Below, piece after piece: positions 51,849 through 60,457 of a stretch of DNA of 64,000 bases. The notes below the pieces were generated by a model. That model had not been told where the DNA came from and did not search any database. It saw nothing but the letters and a program-made list of their open reading frames with translations. The translations under genes and the position numbers were made by a program. The stretch is from assembly GCA_019239915.1 (NCBI GenBank), contig JAFAZF010000014.1, forward strand, positions 1 through 64,000, read 5' to 3'. The DNA is from Sphingomonadaceae bacterium (GTDB lineage Bacteria; Pseudomonadota; Alphaproteobacteria; Sphingomonadales; Sphingomonadaceae). Position 1 is the stretch's first letter; each line of letters opens with the position of its first letter.

Positions 51849-54800
51849 ATGACGACGCCGTTCGTGCCTCTGCGACTCTTCTCCTGCTTCACGATGCTCG
51901 AAGGCGCGATCGAGCCGAAGGCAGCGGCCAAGGAGGCGCGTAAGCGCGGCTTCCCCGCTGCCGCGATCGCGGACCGCAACGGGCTCTATGGCGCGATGGC
52001 GTTTTCGGCGGCGTGCAAGGATGCCGGCGTGCAGCCGATCGTCGCGACGTTGCTGGGCGTGGCGCGCCCGGCGCTGTTCGGCGGCACGGCCGAAGGCAAG
52101 CCGCCGCTCATCGACTGGCTCGGGCTCTACGCGCAGGATGCCGAGGGCTATGACAATCTGTGCGCGCTGGTCTCCGAAGCGCATCTCGGCCGCCCCGCGC
52201 ATGAGCCCGCGCATGTCGCGCTCGATAGGCTGGAGGGGCGCACCGGCGGCTTGCTGGCGCTCACGGGCGGCGGCGAAGGCGCGCTCGCCCGACTGCTCGC
52301 CGACGGTCAAACGGCCCAGGCCGAGGGCTATGCCGGGCGGCTCGAACAGCTTTTCCCCGATCGCCTCTATGTCGAGCTCAGCCGCCGCGGCGATGCGACG
52401 GAGGAAGCTGCCGAGGAGGCGCTGATCGCGCTCGCCTATGCGCGCGACCTGCCGCTCGTCGCGACCAACCCGACCCAGTTCGTCGAACCGCGCTTCCACG
52501 CCGCGCACGATGCCCTGCTCTGCATCGCGGCGTCGGCCTGCCTTGATGCGGATGAGCGGCCGCGCTCCTCTGCCGACGCCTGGCTCAAACCGGCCGACGC
52601 GATGGCGGCGCTATTTTCCGATCTGCCCGAGGCGCTCGCCAATACGCTGGTCGTCGCGCAGCGCTGCGCCTTCGCCGCACCCAAGCGCAAGCCGATCCTG
52701 CCAAGCCTCGTTGGCGATCGCGAAGGAGAGGTTGAGATGCTGCGCCGCGATGCGCGGGCGGGCCTGATCGCGAGATTGGAGAAACTCCCTCTCCCCGTGG
52801 GGGAGAGGGTCGGGGTGAGGGGTAGCGAGCCGCAGGCGAGCGTACGCCGTCTCGATGGTGCGACCCCCCTCACCCAACCCTCTCCCCCGAGGGAAGAGGG
52901 CTTGGAGGAGCGCTTCGCCGATTATTTCACCCGCCTCGATTTCGAGCTCGACGTCATCATCGGCATGGGTTTCCCGGGCTACTTCCTGATCGTCGCCGAC
53001 TTCATCAAATGGGCGAAGGAACAGGGCATTCCGGTCGGCCCGGGCCGCGGCTCGGGGGCGGGTTCGGTCGTCGCCTGGGCATTGACGATCACCGATCTCG
53101 ATCCGCTGAAGCTCGGCTTGCTGTTCGAGCGCTTCCTCAATCCCGAACGCGTCTCGATGCCGGACTTCGACATCGACTTCTGCGAAACCCGCCGCGGCGA
53201 GGTGATCCGCTACGTTCAGCAGAAATATGGCCGCGGCCAGGTCGCGCAGATCATCACCTTCGGGAAGCTCAAGGCACGCGCGGTGCTCAAGGATACCGGC
53301 CGCGTGCTCCAGATGAGTTATGGCCAGGTCGATCGGCTCGCCAAGCTCATACCCAACCATCCGACCGATCCGTGGACGCTGGAGCGGACGCTGAACGGCG
53401 TCAGCGAGTTCGCGACCGAATATAAGCGCGATCCCGACGTGAAGCGGCTGATCGATCTCGCGATGCAGCTCGAGGGCCTGCCGCGCCATAGCTCGACACA
53501 CGCCGCCGGCGTCGTGATCGGCGACCGTCCGCTCGACCAGCTCGTGCCGCTCTACCGCGACCCGCGCTCGGACATGCCGGTGACGCAGTTCGACATGAAG
53601 AATGTCGAGGATGCGGGTCTCGTGAAGTTCGACTTCCTCGGCCTCAAGACGCTGTCGGTGCTGCGCAAGGCGACCGAGCTCCTGGCCAAGCGCGGTATCG
53701 CGGTCGATCTCGACGCGCTCGCCTGGGACGATCCCAAGGTCTTCGAGCTGCTCATGTCCGGCAACACGGTCGGCGTGTTCCAGCTGGAATCGGAGGGTAT
53801 GCGGCGCACGCTTTCGGCCGTCCGCCCGACCAATTTCGAGGACATCATCGCGCTGGTCTCGCTCTACCGGCCCGGACCGATGGACAACATCCCGATGTTC
53901 GGCGCCCGCAAGAACGGGCGCGAGCCGATCGAATATCCGCACCCGCTGCTCGAAGGCATCCTTGCCGAGACCTACGGCATCTTCGTCTATCAGGAGCAGG
54001 TGATGCAGGCGGCGCAGGTGCTCGCCGGCTACACGCTGGGCGGCGCCGACATGCTGCGTCGCGCGATGGGCAAGAAGATCAAGGCCGAGATGGACGCGCA
54101 GCGCGCGATCTTCGTCGAGGGCTGCGCCACGGTGAACCAGATCCCGTCCGCCAAGGCAAACGAGCTGTTCGACTTGATCGACAAGTTCGCCGGCTACGGC
54201 TTCAACAAGAGCCACGCCGCCGCCTACGCTCTCGTCGCCTATCAGACGGCGTGGCTGAAGGCGCACCACCCGGTCGACTTCTATGCGGCCTCGATGTGCT
54301 ACGACATCAGCCAGACCGACAAGCTCGCCATCTTCGTCGAGGATGCGCGCAAGCTCGGCGTTTCCATTCTGGCTCCTTGCGTGAACGCCAGCGAAGCGGA
54401 GTTCTCGGTCGAGGTCGCGTCGGACGGTCCGGCGGTGCGCTACGCGCTCGGCGCGCTCAAGGGCGTCGGCGAGAAGGCGATGGAGCAGCTCGTCGCCGAG
54501 CGCACTGCGCGGACGTTCCGCAGCCTCGATGATTTTGCCGAGCGGATCGACCCGCGGCTGCTCAACCGCCGCCAGCTCGAAAGCCTTGCGGCCGGCGGCG
54601 CGTTCGACGGGCTCTCGCCGGATCGCGCCGCGACCTTCGCCGCCGCCGAGATCATCCTTGCCCATGCCGCGCAGGCGCATGAGGGCCGGACCAGCGGTCA
54701 GGGCGGCCTGTTCGGCGGCGTCGGCGATGCCGCGGGGCTTTCGCCGATCAGGTTGCCGCGCGATGTCCACTGGTCGTTGGCCGAGCGGATGGCGGCGGAG

Positions 54801-55472
54801 AAGGAGGCGTTCGGCTTCTACTTCTCCGCGCACCCCACCGATCGCTACCGCCACGTCGCGCAGGCGCATGGCGCGCGCAGCTTCGCGGTGCTCGCGACGA
54901 TGCCGTGGTCGGCGGAGCGCGAGCGCGATCAGCATGGTCGCCCAATCCCATCCCCCGGCGTCAAGATGGCGGCACTCGTCGAGCAGACGCGCTGGCGCAC
55001 GTCCGCCAAGGGGCGCCGCTATCTGCTCGCGTCGCTCTCCGACGCGTCTGGCCAGTTCATGGCGAGTTGTTTCGACGATGCCGTCTCGGCGCAACTCGAG
55101 GAGGCGGCACGTACTGGCGGCTGCGGGTTGATAACCGCCGAGCTCGATCGCCGCCCCGGCGAGGAGACACCGCGCGTGACGATCCGCGCGATCGAGCCGC
55201 TAGAGTCGCTGTCCGGCACGACACGGTTGCGGCTCGAGGTCGCGACTTCCGATCCGCAGACGGTGCGCGCGCTCGCCGCCCTCGTCGCCGAGCTGCCGGC
55301 GGGACGCAGCGAGCTCGCGCTGGCGGCGCGTCTTCCCGATGGCGGCGTCCAGCGTGTCGCGCTCGCCGGGCGGCTCGCGCTCGATGCCGAACTTGCCGCG
55401 CGGATCGAGCGCATGCCGGGCGTCCAGAGCGTCACGCTGGAGCCGATCGCCCAGCTCAGGCTGGTGGGGTGA
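51849..55472 (+). CDS. dnaE: DNA polymerase III alpha subunit
   Basis: A 1207-residue replicative polymerase. The N-terminal PHP domain starts FVPLRLFSCFTMLEGA, where active PHP domains have FVHLRVHS, so its metal site is degenerate. The palm active site includes GPGRGSGAGSVVAWAL and the catalytic PDFDIDFCETRRGEVI; the fingers contain HSSTHAAGVVI and LVSLYRPGPMDNIP; tandem HhH, OB and tau-binding regions follow. Residues about 313-351 are a low-complexity insertion encoded by a palindromic repeat (52786-52900). ATG 51849 is chosen over an open upstream frame. Confidence 0.95.
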   Translation: MTTPFVPLRLFSCFTMLEGAIEPKAAAKEARKRGFPAAAIADRNGLYGAMAFSAACKDAGVQPIVATLLGVARPALFGGTAEGKPPLIDWLGLYAQDAEGYDNLCALVSEAHLGRPAHEPAHVALDRLEGRTGGLLALTGGGEGALARLLADGQTAQAEGYAGRLEQLFPDRLYVELSRRGDATEEAAEEALIALAYARDLPLVATNPTQFVEPRFHAAHDALLCIAASACLDADERPRSSADAWLKPADAMAALFSDLPEALANTLVVAQRCAFAAPKRKPILPSLVGDREGEVEMLRRDARAGLIARLEKLPLPVGERVGVRGSEPQASVRRLDGATPLTQPSPPREEGLEERFADYFTRLDFELDVIIGMGFPGYFLIVADFIKWAKEQGIPVGPGRGSGAGSVVAWALTITDLDPLKLGLLFERFLNPERVSMPDFDIDFCETRRGEVIRYVQQKYGRGQVAQIITFGKLKARAVLKDTGRVLQMSYGQVDRLAKLIPNHPTDPWTLERTLNGVSEFATEYKRDPDVKRLIDLAMQLEGLPRHSSTHAAGVVIGDRPLDQLVPLYRDPRSDMPVTQFDMKNVEDAGLVKFDFLGLKTLSVLRKATELLAKRGIAVDLDALAWDDPKVFELLMSGNTVGVFQLESEGMRRTLSAVRPTNFEDIIALVSLYRPGPMDNIPMFGARKNGREPIEYPHPLLEGILAETYGIFVYQEQVMQAAQVLAGYTLGGADMLRRAMGKKIKAEMDAQRAIFVEGCATVNQIPSAKANELFDLIDKFAGYGFNKSHAAAYALVAYQTAWLKAHHPVDFYAASMCYDISQTDKLAIFVEDARKLGVSILAPCVNASEAEFSVEVASDGPAVRYALGALKGVGEKAMEQLVAERTARTFRSLDDFAERIDPRLLNRRQLESLAAGGAFDGLSPDRAATFAAAEIILAHAAQAHEGRTSGQGGLFGGVGDAAGLSPIRLPRDVHWSLAERMAAEKEAFGFYFSAHPTDRYRHVAQAHGARSFAVLATMPWSAERERDQHGRPIPSPGVKMAALVEQTRWRTSAKGRRYLLASLSDASGQFMASCFDDAVSAQLEEAARTGGCGLITAELDRRPGEETPRVTIRAIEPLESLSGTTRLRLEVATSDPQTVRALAALVAELPAGRSELALAARLPDGGVQRVALAGRLALDAELAARIERMPGVQSVTLEPIAQLRLVG
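52786..52900. repeat. Palindromic repeat element in frame inside dnaE
   Basis: CCCTCTCCCC (52787-52796) pairs with GGGGAGAGGG (52800-52809). GGGTGAGGGG (52813-52822) pairs with CCCCTCACCC (52866-52875). A second hairpin arm follows at 52878-52900. This is the layout of a mobile-type bipartite palindromic repeat. It is read through as about 39 residues of DnaE without breaking the frame. Confidence 0.85.
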
Positions 55473-55483
55473 CCGATCCTTTC

Positions 55484-55572
55484 AATACCCGTTCGTGCTG
55501 AGCTTGTCGAAGCACGGCCCTTCTTCTTCCCACTAGAAGAACAGCCCTTCGACGCGCCCAGAGCGAACGGAA
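55484..55572. repeat. Dispersed palindromic repeat (family A) after dnaE
   Basis: CCGTTCGTGCTGAGCTTGTC near 55489 faces CCCTTCGACGCGCCCAGAGC near 55549, then GAACGG. It lies between the convergent ends of dnaE and the radical SAM gene. Confidence 0.75.
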
Positions 55573-55586
55573 TTCGCGACGAAGCT

Positions 55587-56672
55587 TCACAGCAGCCGCA
55601 ACTGGTCCGCTTCCTTCTCCGGCGGCACGAACAGATCGGTGCGCAACCGGAAGCGCTCGTTCGCTAGGCCGTGCTTGCGGCAGGCCGCGGCGAAGCGCGT
55701 CTGCAGCAGATCGGCCCAAGGCCCCTGCCCGCGCATTCGCGAGAAGAAGTCGGGATCGTTGTCGCGGCCGCCGCGCAGCGAGTGGATGATCGCCATCACC
55801 TTGCCGGCGCGATCGGGGAAATGCGCCTCCAGCCATTCCCGAAAAAGCGGTGCGACTTCGTGAGGAAGCCGCACCGGCAGGAAGAAGGCGCCCTTTGCGC
55901 CCGCCTCGGCGACACGCGCGACGATCGTTTCCATCTCGTAGTCCGTGATGGCGGGGACGACCGGCGCGAGGCTGGCATAAGCGGGCACGCCGGCTCGGGC
56001 GAGCGCGGCGATGGCGCGCACGCGCTTCTCGGGATGCGGCGCGCGCGGCTCCAGCGTCCGCGCGATCGCCGGATCGAGCGACGTCACCGAGACTGCCACC
56101 GCGACGAGACCGAGCTCGGCAGCGGGCACCAGCAGATCGAGATCGCGCGTCACGCGATCCGACTTGGTCGTGATCGTGAACGGATGGCGCGCCGCGAGCA
56201 GCACCTCGATCAGTCGGCGCGTGATCTCCCAGCGCTCCTCGATCGGCTGATAGGGATCGGTGTTCGTCCCCATCGCGATCGGCGCCGGCCGATAGCCGCG
56301 CTTGCCGAGCTCGGCGCGCAGCAGCGCCGGCGCATCGGGCTTGGCGAACAGCCTCGATTCGAAATCGAGCCCAGGCGAGAGATCGTGGAAGGCATGCGTC
56401 GGCCGGGCGAAACAGTAGATGCAGCCATGCTCGCAGCCGCGATAAGCGTTGATCGAGCGATCGAAGCCGATGTCGGGCGAGCCGTTGCGCGTGATGATCG
56501 TCTTGGGATGCTCGATGGTGACGGTGGTGCGCAGCGGCGGCGGCGCGTCATCGATCGCATCGCGGGCGTCGAGCCAGTCGCCATCCGCCTCGCGCGCCGG
56601 CAGATTGAACCGCTGCGGCCGCGCGTTGCTCGGCGCGCCCCTACCGGCGCGGAGATCGGGCATCTTCGCCAT
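55587..56672 (-). CDS. Radical SAM protein of the PA0069 type
   Basis: A 361-residue iron-sulfur enzyme from the ATG at 56672. The cluster motif CxxxCxxC is in AYRGCEHGCIYCFARPTHAF; a GTNTDPYQPIEERW block and TTKSDRVTRDLDLL follow, typical of the SplB-like Rv2578c/PA0069 group. A conserved second region is GAFFLPVRLPHEVAPLFREWL. The reaction is not known for the group. An open frame continues upstream to 57014, but it is antisense to the VOC gene and rejected. Confidence 0.9.
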   Translation of the reverse strand: MAKMPDLRAGRGAPSNARPQRFNLPAREADGDWLDARDAIDDAPPPLRTTVTIEHPKTIITRNGSPDIGFDRSINAYRGCEHGCIYCFARPTHAFHDLSPGLDFESRLFAKPDAPALLRAELGKRGYRPAPIAMGTNTDPYQPIEERWEITRRLIEVLLAARHPFTITTKSDRVTRDLDLLVPAAELGLVAVAVSVTSLDPAIARTLEPRAPHPEKRVRAIAALARAGVPAYASLAPVVPAITDYEMETIVARVAEAGAKGAFFLPVRLPHEVAPLFREWLEAHFPDRAGKVMAIIHSLRGGRDNDPDFFSRMRGQGPWADLLQTRFAAACRKHGLANERFRLRTDLFVPPEKEADQLRLL

Positions 56673-56726
56673 TGACGCAACGTAGCGGTGTGGTAGGAAC
56701 ATATCAAGAACAATGGAGGCGAAGCG

Positions 56727-57065
56727 ATGGCGCGGATCAACTATGTCGAGCTGCCGGCGACCGCGATCGATGGCGCGAAGCGCTTCTACGAGGCGGCGTT
56801 CGGCTGGCGACTTGCGGAATTCGGACCGAGCTATGCCGCGACGACGACCGGCGATGTCGACATCGGACTGCAGGCCGATGCCGGCGAGGCGACCAAGGCG
56901 CCGCTTCCGGTCGTCGACGTGACCGACCTCGACGCGTGGCCGGCGAAGATCGAGGCCGCGGGCGGCAAGATCGTTCGCCCGATCTTCGCCTTTCCTGGCG
57001 GCCGGCGCTTTCACTTCGTCGATCCCGCCGGCAACGAACTGGCGGTCGTCGAAGCGGATCGTTGA
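56727..57065 (+). CDS. VOC-superfamily (glyoxalase-like) protein
   Basis: A 112-residue protein with a GGAGG ribosome binding site before the ATG at 56727. The paired beta-alpha-beta-beta-beta pattern of the vicinal oxygen chelate fold is seen (INYVELPATAIDGAKRFYEAAFGW and, in the second half, RRFHFVDPAGNELAVVEAD with a likely metal/active Glu). Substrate unknown. It ends 53 bp before tRNA-Gln. Confidence 0.85.
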   Translation: MARINYVELPATAIDGAKRFYEAAFGWRLAEFGPSYAATTTGDVDIGLQADAGEATKAPLPVVDVTDLDAWPAKIEAAGGKIVRPIFAFPGGRRFHFVDPAGNELAVVEADR

Positions 57066-57118
57066 TCGGCGTCAGGCGCTTGCCGCCTCCACGCCGCGCT
57101 CTATAAGCGCCGGCTCGT

Positions 57119-57193
57119 TGGGGCGTCGCCAAGTGGTAAGGCAACGGTTTTTGGTACCGTCATTCGCAGGTTCGAATCCTGCCGCCCCAGCCA
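57119..57193 (+). tRNA. tRNA-Gln (anticodon TTG)
   Basis: A 75-nt cloverleaf. The acceptor TGGGGCG (57119-57125) pairs with CGCCCCA (57183-57189), discriminator G, encoded CCA. The anticodon stem ACGGT/ACCGT holds the loop TTTTGGT with anticodon TTG. The T arm is CAGGTTCGAATCCTG. It borders an accessory region on its right, a common integration setting. Confidence 0.96.
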
Positions 57194-57225
57194 TCTCCGC
57201 GGTATTATGGCGCAAACGCACCAAG

Positions 57226-57825
57226 CTATTTGGCGGCGACGATCGCGACGATACCGATGATAGCCGACGCGATGGCGAGAATTTGTAGCCAGCCTTGATT
57301 CGCGTTCCAGAAGGCTAGTGAGCGCTCGCGGAAGCCAGACGGACGAACCGCAAATGGCAGCGCAGCTTTCAACGCATTTGCTCGTGCTTGGATGTCCGAA
57401 CCATCTGTATCCTCCCAGCGACCGGCATCGTTTTCGGGCGGAAACTCTGTCCCGTTGCTCCGCAAAATGCGGTCCTTCTCCACTGCGTCTCGGCGGATGA
57501 GGCGAACGAACGAGATGATCTGGCCGGCACATTCGTCGATCGCCCTGACCGCTGTCGCGGGATTATAGTTGCGGACCTCGGCGTCCACCCAAGCAAGCTG
57601 ATCCGTGATCTCCTTACGAAGGCCTCGAACAACGGCGTCCCAGTAGACCTGTCGTGCAGTGCCGCTGAACGCGATGCCGCCATAGTGAGCGCTACGACCG
57701 TCGAACGTGTCGATCGAGACGGGACCGTCCCGACCTATGTAATGCCACTTGAAAAACCACTCGTTCCGGAACCACCGGTAGCGGTCGTCGAGGCGTGCCT
57801 GCAATCGTTCAGCGGTGGGAGTCAT
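57226..57825 (-). CDS. Unrecognised protein with C-terminal membrane anchor (second gene of a pair)
   Basis: A 199-residue protein from the ATG at 57825, whose first bases overlap the TGA of the upstream gene (ATGA). The bulk is soluble and rich in Trp/Arg/Tyr (RYRWFRNEWFFKWHYIG, QVYWDAVVRGLRKEI, ATAVRAIDECAGQIISFVRLIRRDAVEKDRIL). A single membrane helix ends the protein (about 178-198, WLQILAIASAIIGIVAIVAA). No family recognised. With its partner it forms a two-gene unit directly behind tRNA-Gln; the low-GC codon mix differs somewhat from the core genes around it, which fits acquisition. Confidence 0.65.
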   Translation of the reverse strand: MTPTAERLQARLDDRYRWFRNEWFFKWHYIGRDGPVSIDTFDGRSAHYGGIAFSGTARQVYWDAVVRGLRKEITDQLAWVDAEVRNYNPATAVRAIDECAGQIISFVRLIRRDAVEKDRILRSNGTEFPPENDAGRWEDTDGSDIQARANALKAALPFAVRPSGFRERSLAFWNANQGWLQILAIASAIIGIVAIVAAK

Positions 57826-58280
57826 TCGGCGGTTGAGCCTGCGGTCCGGACGCCGGATGCCCATAGGCGAGCGCGGAAGCTCTCCGGCTCCTTGCACGGC
57901 GGGTCGCCGAGATCGGCCCTTATCTCCCACACAAGCCGCGACCAGAGCACATCGTGCCTCTCAGCCGAGAAATTGGCGCGGTTCGAGAGGGCAATCTCGT
58001 CTGTAAAGGCATGAAGCGCGCAGATCACGCCTGCCGATCCGATGAGATGAAGGTTGTTCACAGCGTTAGCGAACCTGACCTTGGTCTCCGGAGGGGAGGT
58101 CTCGCCGACAATACCACTCGCTGCGGCAAAAAACTCCTCATAGTAGGCGAGCTTCCGCGCCCGCCACTCGGCCGTGCGCTCCTTCTGCTTCGTGAGGAAG
58201 ATGGTTGCGGCAGACGTGACGATCAGCGCCAAAGCGGATATGAGAGCGGCCCACATCGGCCAATAAGATACTGGCAGCAA
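57822..58280 (-). CDS. Unrecognised protein with N-terminal membrane anchor (first gene of a pair)
   Basis: A 152-residue protein. One membrane helix lies at residues 6-29 (YWPMWAALISALALIVTSAATIFL), then a soluble helical domain (EWRARKLAYYEEFFAAASGIVG, RFANAVNNLHLIGSAGVICALHAFTDEI, ERHDVLWSRLVWEIRADLGDPP). No family recognised with certainty. Its stop overlaps the start of the next gene by 4 bp, so the two proteins are probably made in equal amounts and may form a membrane complex with opposite anchors. Confidence 0.65.
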   Translation of the reverse strand: MLPVSYWPMWAALISALALIVTSAATIFLTKQKERTAEWRARKLAYYEEFFAAASGIVGETSPPETKVRFANAVNNLHLIGSAGVICALHAFTDEIALSNRANFSAERHDVLWSRLVWEIRADLGDPPCKEPESFRARLWASGVRTAGSTAE

Positions 58281-58479
58281 TCTCGCGTCCAGTCCTCTGG
58301 AGGCTTAGCGGCAAACGCGCGTTAGCGAGAGGCACCGCGTCACGGTCACCGAGTAGTCGTGGAGCGTGACAAGCTCGGCGAGATATATGCTCGGACGATT
58401 ACGATCATGGATAGATATCTGTATTATCTCCTGTCAGGGAGCGCCGCGCTCGACCTGGCAAAGTTTCCAGCATTGACAG
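58281..58479. other. Upstream region of the membrane pair
   Basis: About 200 bp with no gene I can support. It should contain the promoter of the two-gene membrane unit; no clear -35/-10 pair stands out. Confidence 0.3.
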
Positions 58480-58785
58480 GGCGATAGCAAGGTGTTGGTA
58501 TGGCTGTGCCATGTCCGCGCACATGAGCTCAATCGTCGAGCGGACATGGCCTGGTCGGCGCGGCTCGACTCCAGGGCAAGCACGAAACTCTCGTCGATCT
58601 TGATCTCGCGAGCCGGGACGCGCTTGAGGTAGCTCAGCGTCGACTGCCCCGTGCCATAGTCGGTAGCCATCGGCGATGAAGTGCGGGGCGCGCCGGCAAC
58701 GGCCAGGCGCGAAGTGCAGCACGGGGTAGCCACCGCTTGCTCGACGGCGACCGTGGTCAGCTCCTCGAGCGGAAGGCGGTAGCCA
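58480..58785 (-). pseudogene. Remnant of an EAL-domain (cyclic-di-GMP phosphodiesterase) gene
   Basis: One minus-strand frame (from about 58670) reads DYGTGQSTLSYLKRVPAREI then KIDESFVLALESSRADQAM, a good match to the EAL segment '[28 protein letters not shown]'. The expected continuation, VRSTIEL, is found in another frame. So at least one frameshift separates them, and the rest of the domain is missing or decayed. The fragment abuts the end of the acyl-CoA dehydrogenase gene. Confidence 0.65.
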
Positions 58786-59958
58786 TCAGTAGGACCTCGG
58801 CAGGCCGAGCACATGCTCCGCGATGAAGCTGAGGATCATGTTCGTGGATATCGGTGCAACCTGGTAGAGGCGGGTCTCGCGGAACTTGCGCTCGACGTCA
58901 TATTCCTCGGCGAAGCCATAGCCGCCGTGCGTCTGCACCGCCGCCTCGGCCGCGGCCCAGGAGGCGTCGGCGGCGAGCATCTTGGCGATGTTGGCGTGCT
59001 CGCCACAGTTCTCGCCGGCCTCGAACAGGCGGGCGGCCTCACGCACCATCAGTTCGGCCGCGCGCATCTGCGCATAGGCCTTGGCGATGGGGAACTGCAC
59101 CCCCTGGTTCTGACCGATCGGACGGCCGAACAGGTGGCGCTCGTTGGCATAGTTGCGCGCGCGATCGATGAACCACTTGGCATCACCGATGCACTCGGCC
59201 GCGATCAGGATGCGCTCGGCATTCATGCCGGAGAGGATGTAGCGGAAGCCCTTGCCTTCCTCGCCAATGAGGTTTTCGGCGGGGACTTCGACATTGTCGA
59301 AGAAGACCTCCGTGGTCGAATGGTTCATCATCGTGCGGATTGGCCGGATTGTGAGGCCGCCGGCCGCGCGCGCGGCGTTCATGTCGAGAATGAAGATCGA
59401 CAGGCCGTCGATCCCGCGAGCGCTTGCCTCGCGCGGCGTGGTCCGCGCCAGCAGCAGCATGAGGTCGGAGTGTTCGGCGCGCGATGTCCAGATCTTCTGG
59501 CCATTGACGATGTACTTGTCGCCCTGGCGCACGGCGACGGTCTTGAGCGAGCCCGTATCCGTCCCGCTGGTCGGCTCGGTCACCCCGAAGGCCTGCAGGC
59601 GCAATTCGCCGCTGGCGATCTGGGGCAGGTACTTGCGCTTCTGCTCCTCGTTGCCGTGCCGCAGCAGGGCGCCCAAGATGTACATCTGGGCATGGCAGGC
59701 CGATCCGTTGCAACCGGCGCGCTGGATTTCCTCGAGAATGGCGGCGGCGGCCGAGAGCGGCAGGCTCGAGCCACCGAATTCCTCGGGGATCAGGGCGGCC
59801 AGGTAGCCCGCTTCGCCGAGCGCGCGGACAAACTCGGCCGGATAGGCCATGTCACGGTCGAGCTGGCGCCAATAGGGGTTAGGGAAGGTCTCGCACAGCT
59901 TGGCGACCTCCTCGCGGATCTCTGGAAAATCAGTGCCCTGCAAACTGGTGACTGCCAT
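58786..59958 (-). CDS. Acyl-CoA dehydrogenase
   Basis: A 390-residue FAD flavoprotein that introduces a 2,3-double bond into an acyl-CoA. Family blocks are FGVTEPTSGTDTGSLKT (FAD/substrate), KYIVNGQKIWTSRAEHSDL, GEEGKGFRYILSGMNAERI and RHLFGRPIGQNQGVQF. The C-terminal HGGYGFAEEYDVERKFRETR includes the likely catalytic Glu in YDVERKFRE position. Chain-length preference is not readable. It stands alone among remnants, without other beta-oxidation genes nearby. Confidence 0.92.
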   Translation of the reverse strand: MAVTSLQGTDFPEIREEVAKLCETFPNPYWRQLDRDMAYPAEFVRALGEAGYLAALIPEEFGGSSLPLSAAAAILEEIQRAGCNGSACHAQMYILGALLRHGNEEQKRKYLPQIASGELRLQAFGVTEPTSGTDTGSLKTVAVRQGDKYIVNGQKIWTSRAEHSDLMLLLARTTPREASARGIDGLSIFILDMNAARAAGGLTIRPIRTMMNHSTTEVFFDNVEVPAENLIGEEGKGFRYILSGMNAERILIAAECIGDAKWFIDRARNYANERHLFGRPIGQNQGVQFPIAKAYAQMRAAELMVREAARLFEAGENCGEHANIAKMLAADASWAAAEAAVQTHGGYGFAEEYDVERKFRETRLYQVAPISTNMILSFIAEHVLGLPRSY

Positions 59959-60080
59959 GATCGTCGATACCGTCCAGATCCATTGAAGCGGAGGCCATAC
60001 CGCCTCGACACGACCATGACGATCATAACCTCGGCCGACGAGCTATACAGGATTTGAATGGCTTGATCGGGCGGCGAGGC

Positions 60081-60197
60081 ATGGGTTTCGGCCAGCTAGG
60101 CACCCTCGTCCAAGTCGCCGAATTGGGTAGCGCCACCGCTGCGGCCAAGCGTCTCGGCGTTGCCCGATCACAGCGGCTGCTTCATCGACCTAATTAA
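60081..60197 (+). pseudogene. Truncated LysR-type regulator start
   Basis: A 38-residue reading, MGFGQLGTLVQVAELGSATA then AAKRLGVARSQRLLHRPN and a stop. It matches the N-terminal winged-helix of LysR regulators (LxxFVxVAExGSxTAAAxRLGVAQS). The effector domain is absent. The frame is lost right after the recognition helix. It lies head-to-head with the acyl-CoA dehydrogenase gene, where a working LysR gene would be expected. Confidence 0.6.
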
Positions 60198-60248
60198 CAC
60201 GCGCAACGGCCGCATCCATGCATCAGAGACCTTGGCGCGTCGTCGCGC

Positions 60249-60277
60249 AGCAGGTTCGAATCCCGCCGCTTGAGCCA
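60249..60277 (+). other. tRNA 3'-end-like fragment
   Basis: AGCAGGTTCGAATCCCGCCG followed by CTTGAGCCA looks like a T arm, acceptor strand and CCA. No matching 5' acceptor strand or anticodon arm is found upstream. It could be a decayed attachment site or chance. The rest of 60198-60457 shows no gene I can support. Confidence 0.3.
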
Positions 60278-60457
60278 AGTCTGCCAGAGCACAGCTGGCA
60301 CGCGAAGCCGCTGGGAACCTGGCGTTCGAAACCTGCGCGGCCTTCCTGTCGGAAGTGACACGAGCCCGGAGCGCTTCACCATCGTGATCCGCATGACACC
60401 GCGTCGAACCCGCTTATCTTTGTCGCGCCTCAGCTAGGACGATCCTTCTGAAAGCGG

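Noticed and set aside
52611-55094. 827-residue open frame antisense to dnaE
   Set aside because: DnaE is certain on the plus strand; the antisense product is low-complexity and without motifs.
60249-60277. Complete tRNA gene
   Set aside because: Only a T-arm-like end and CCA are present; no anticodon arm or pairing acceptor strand could be found upstream.
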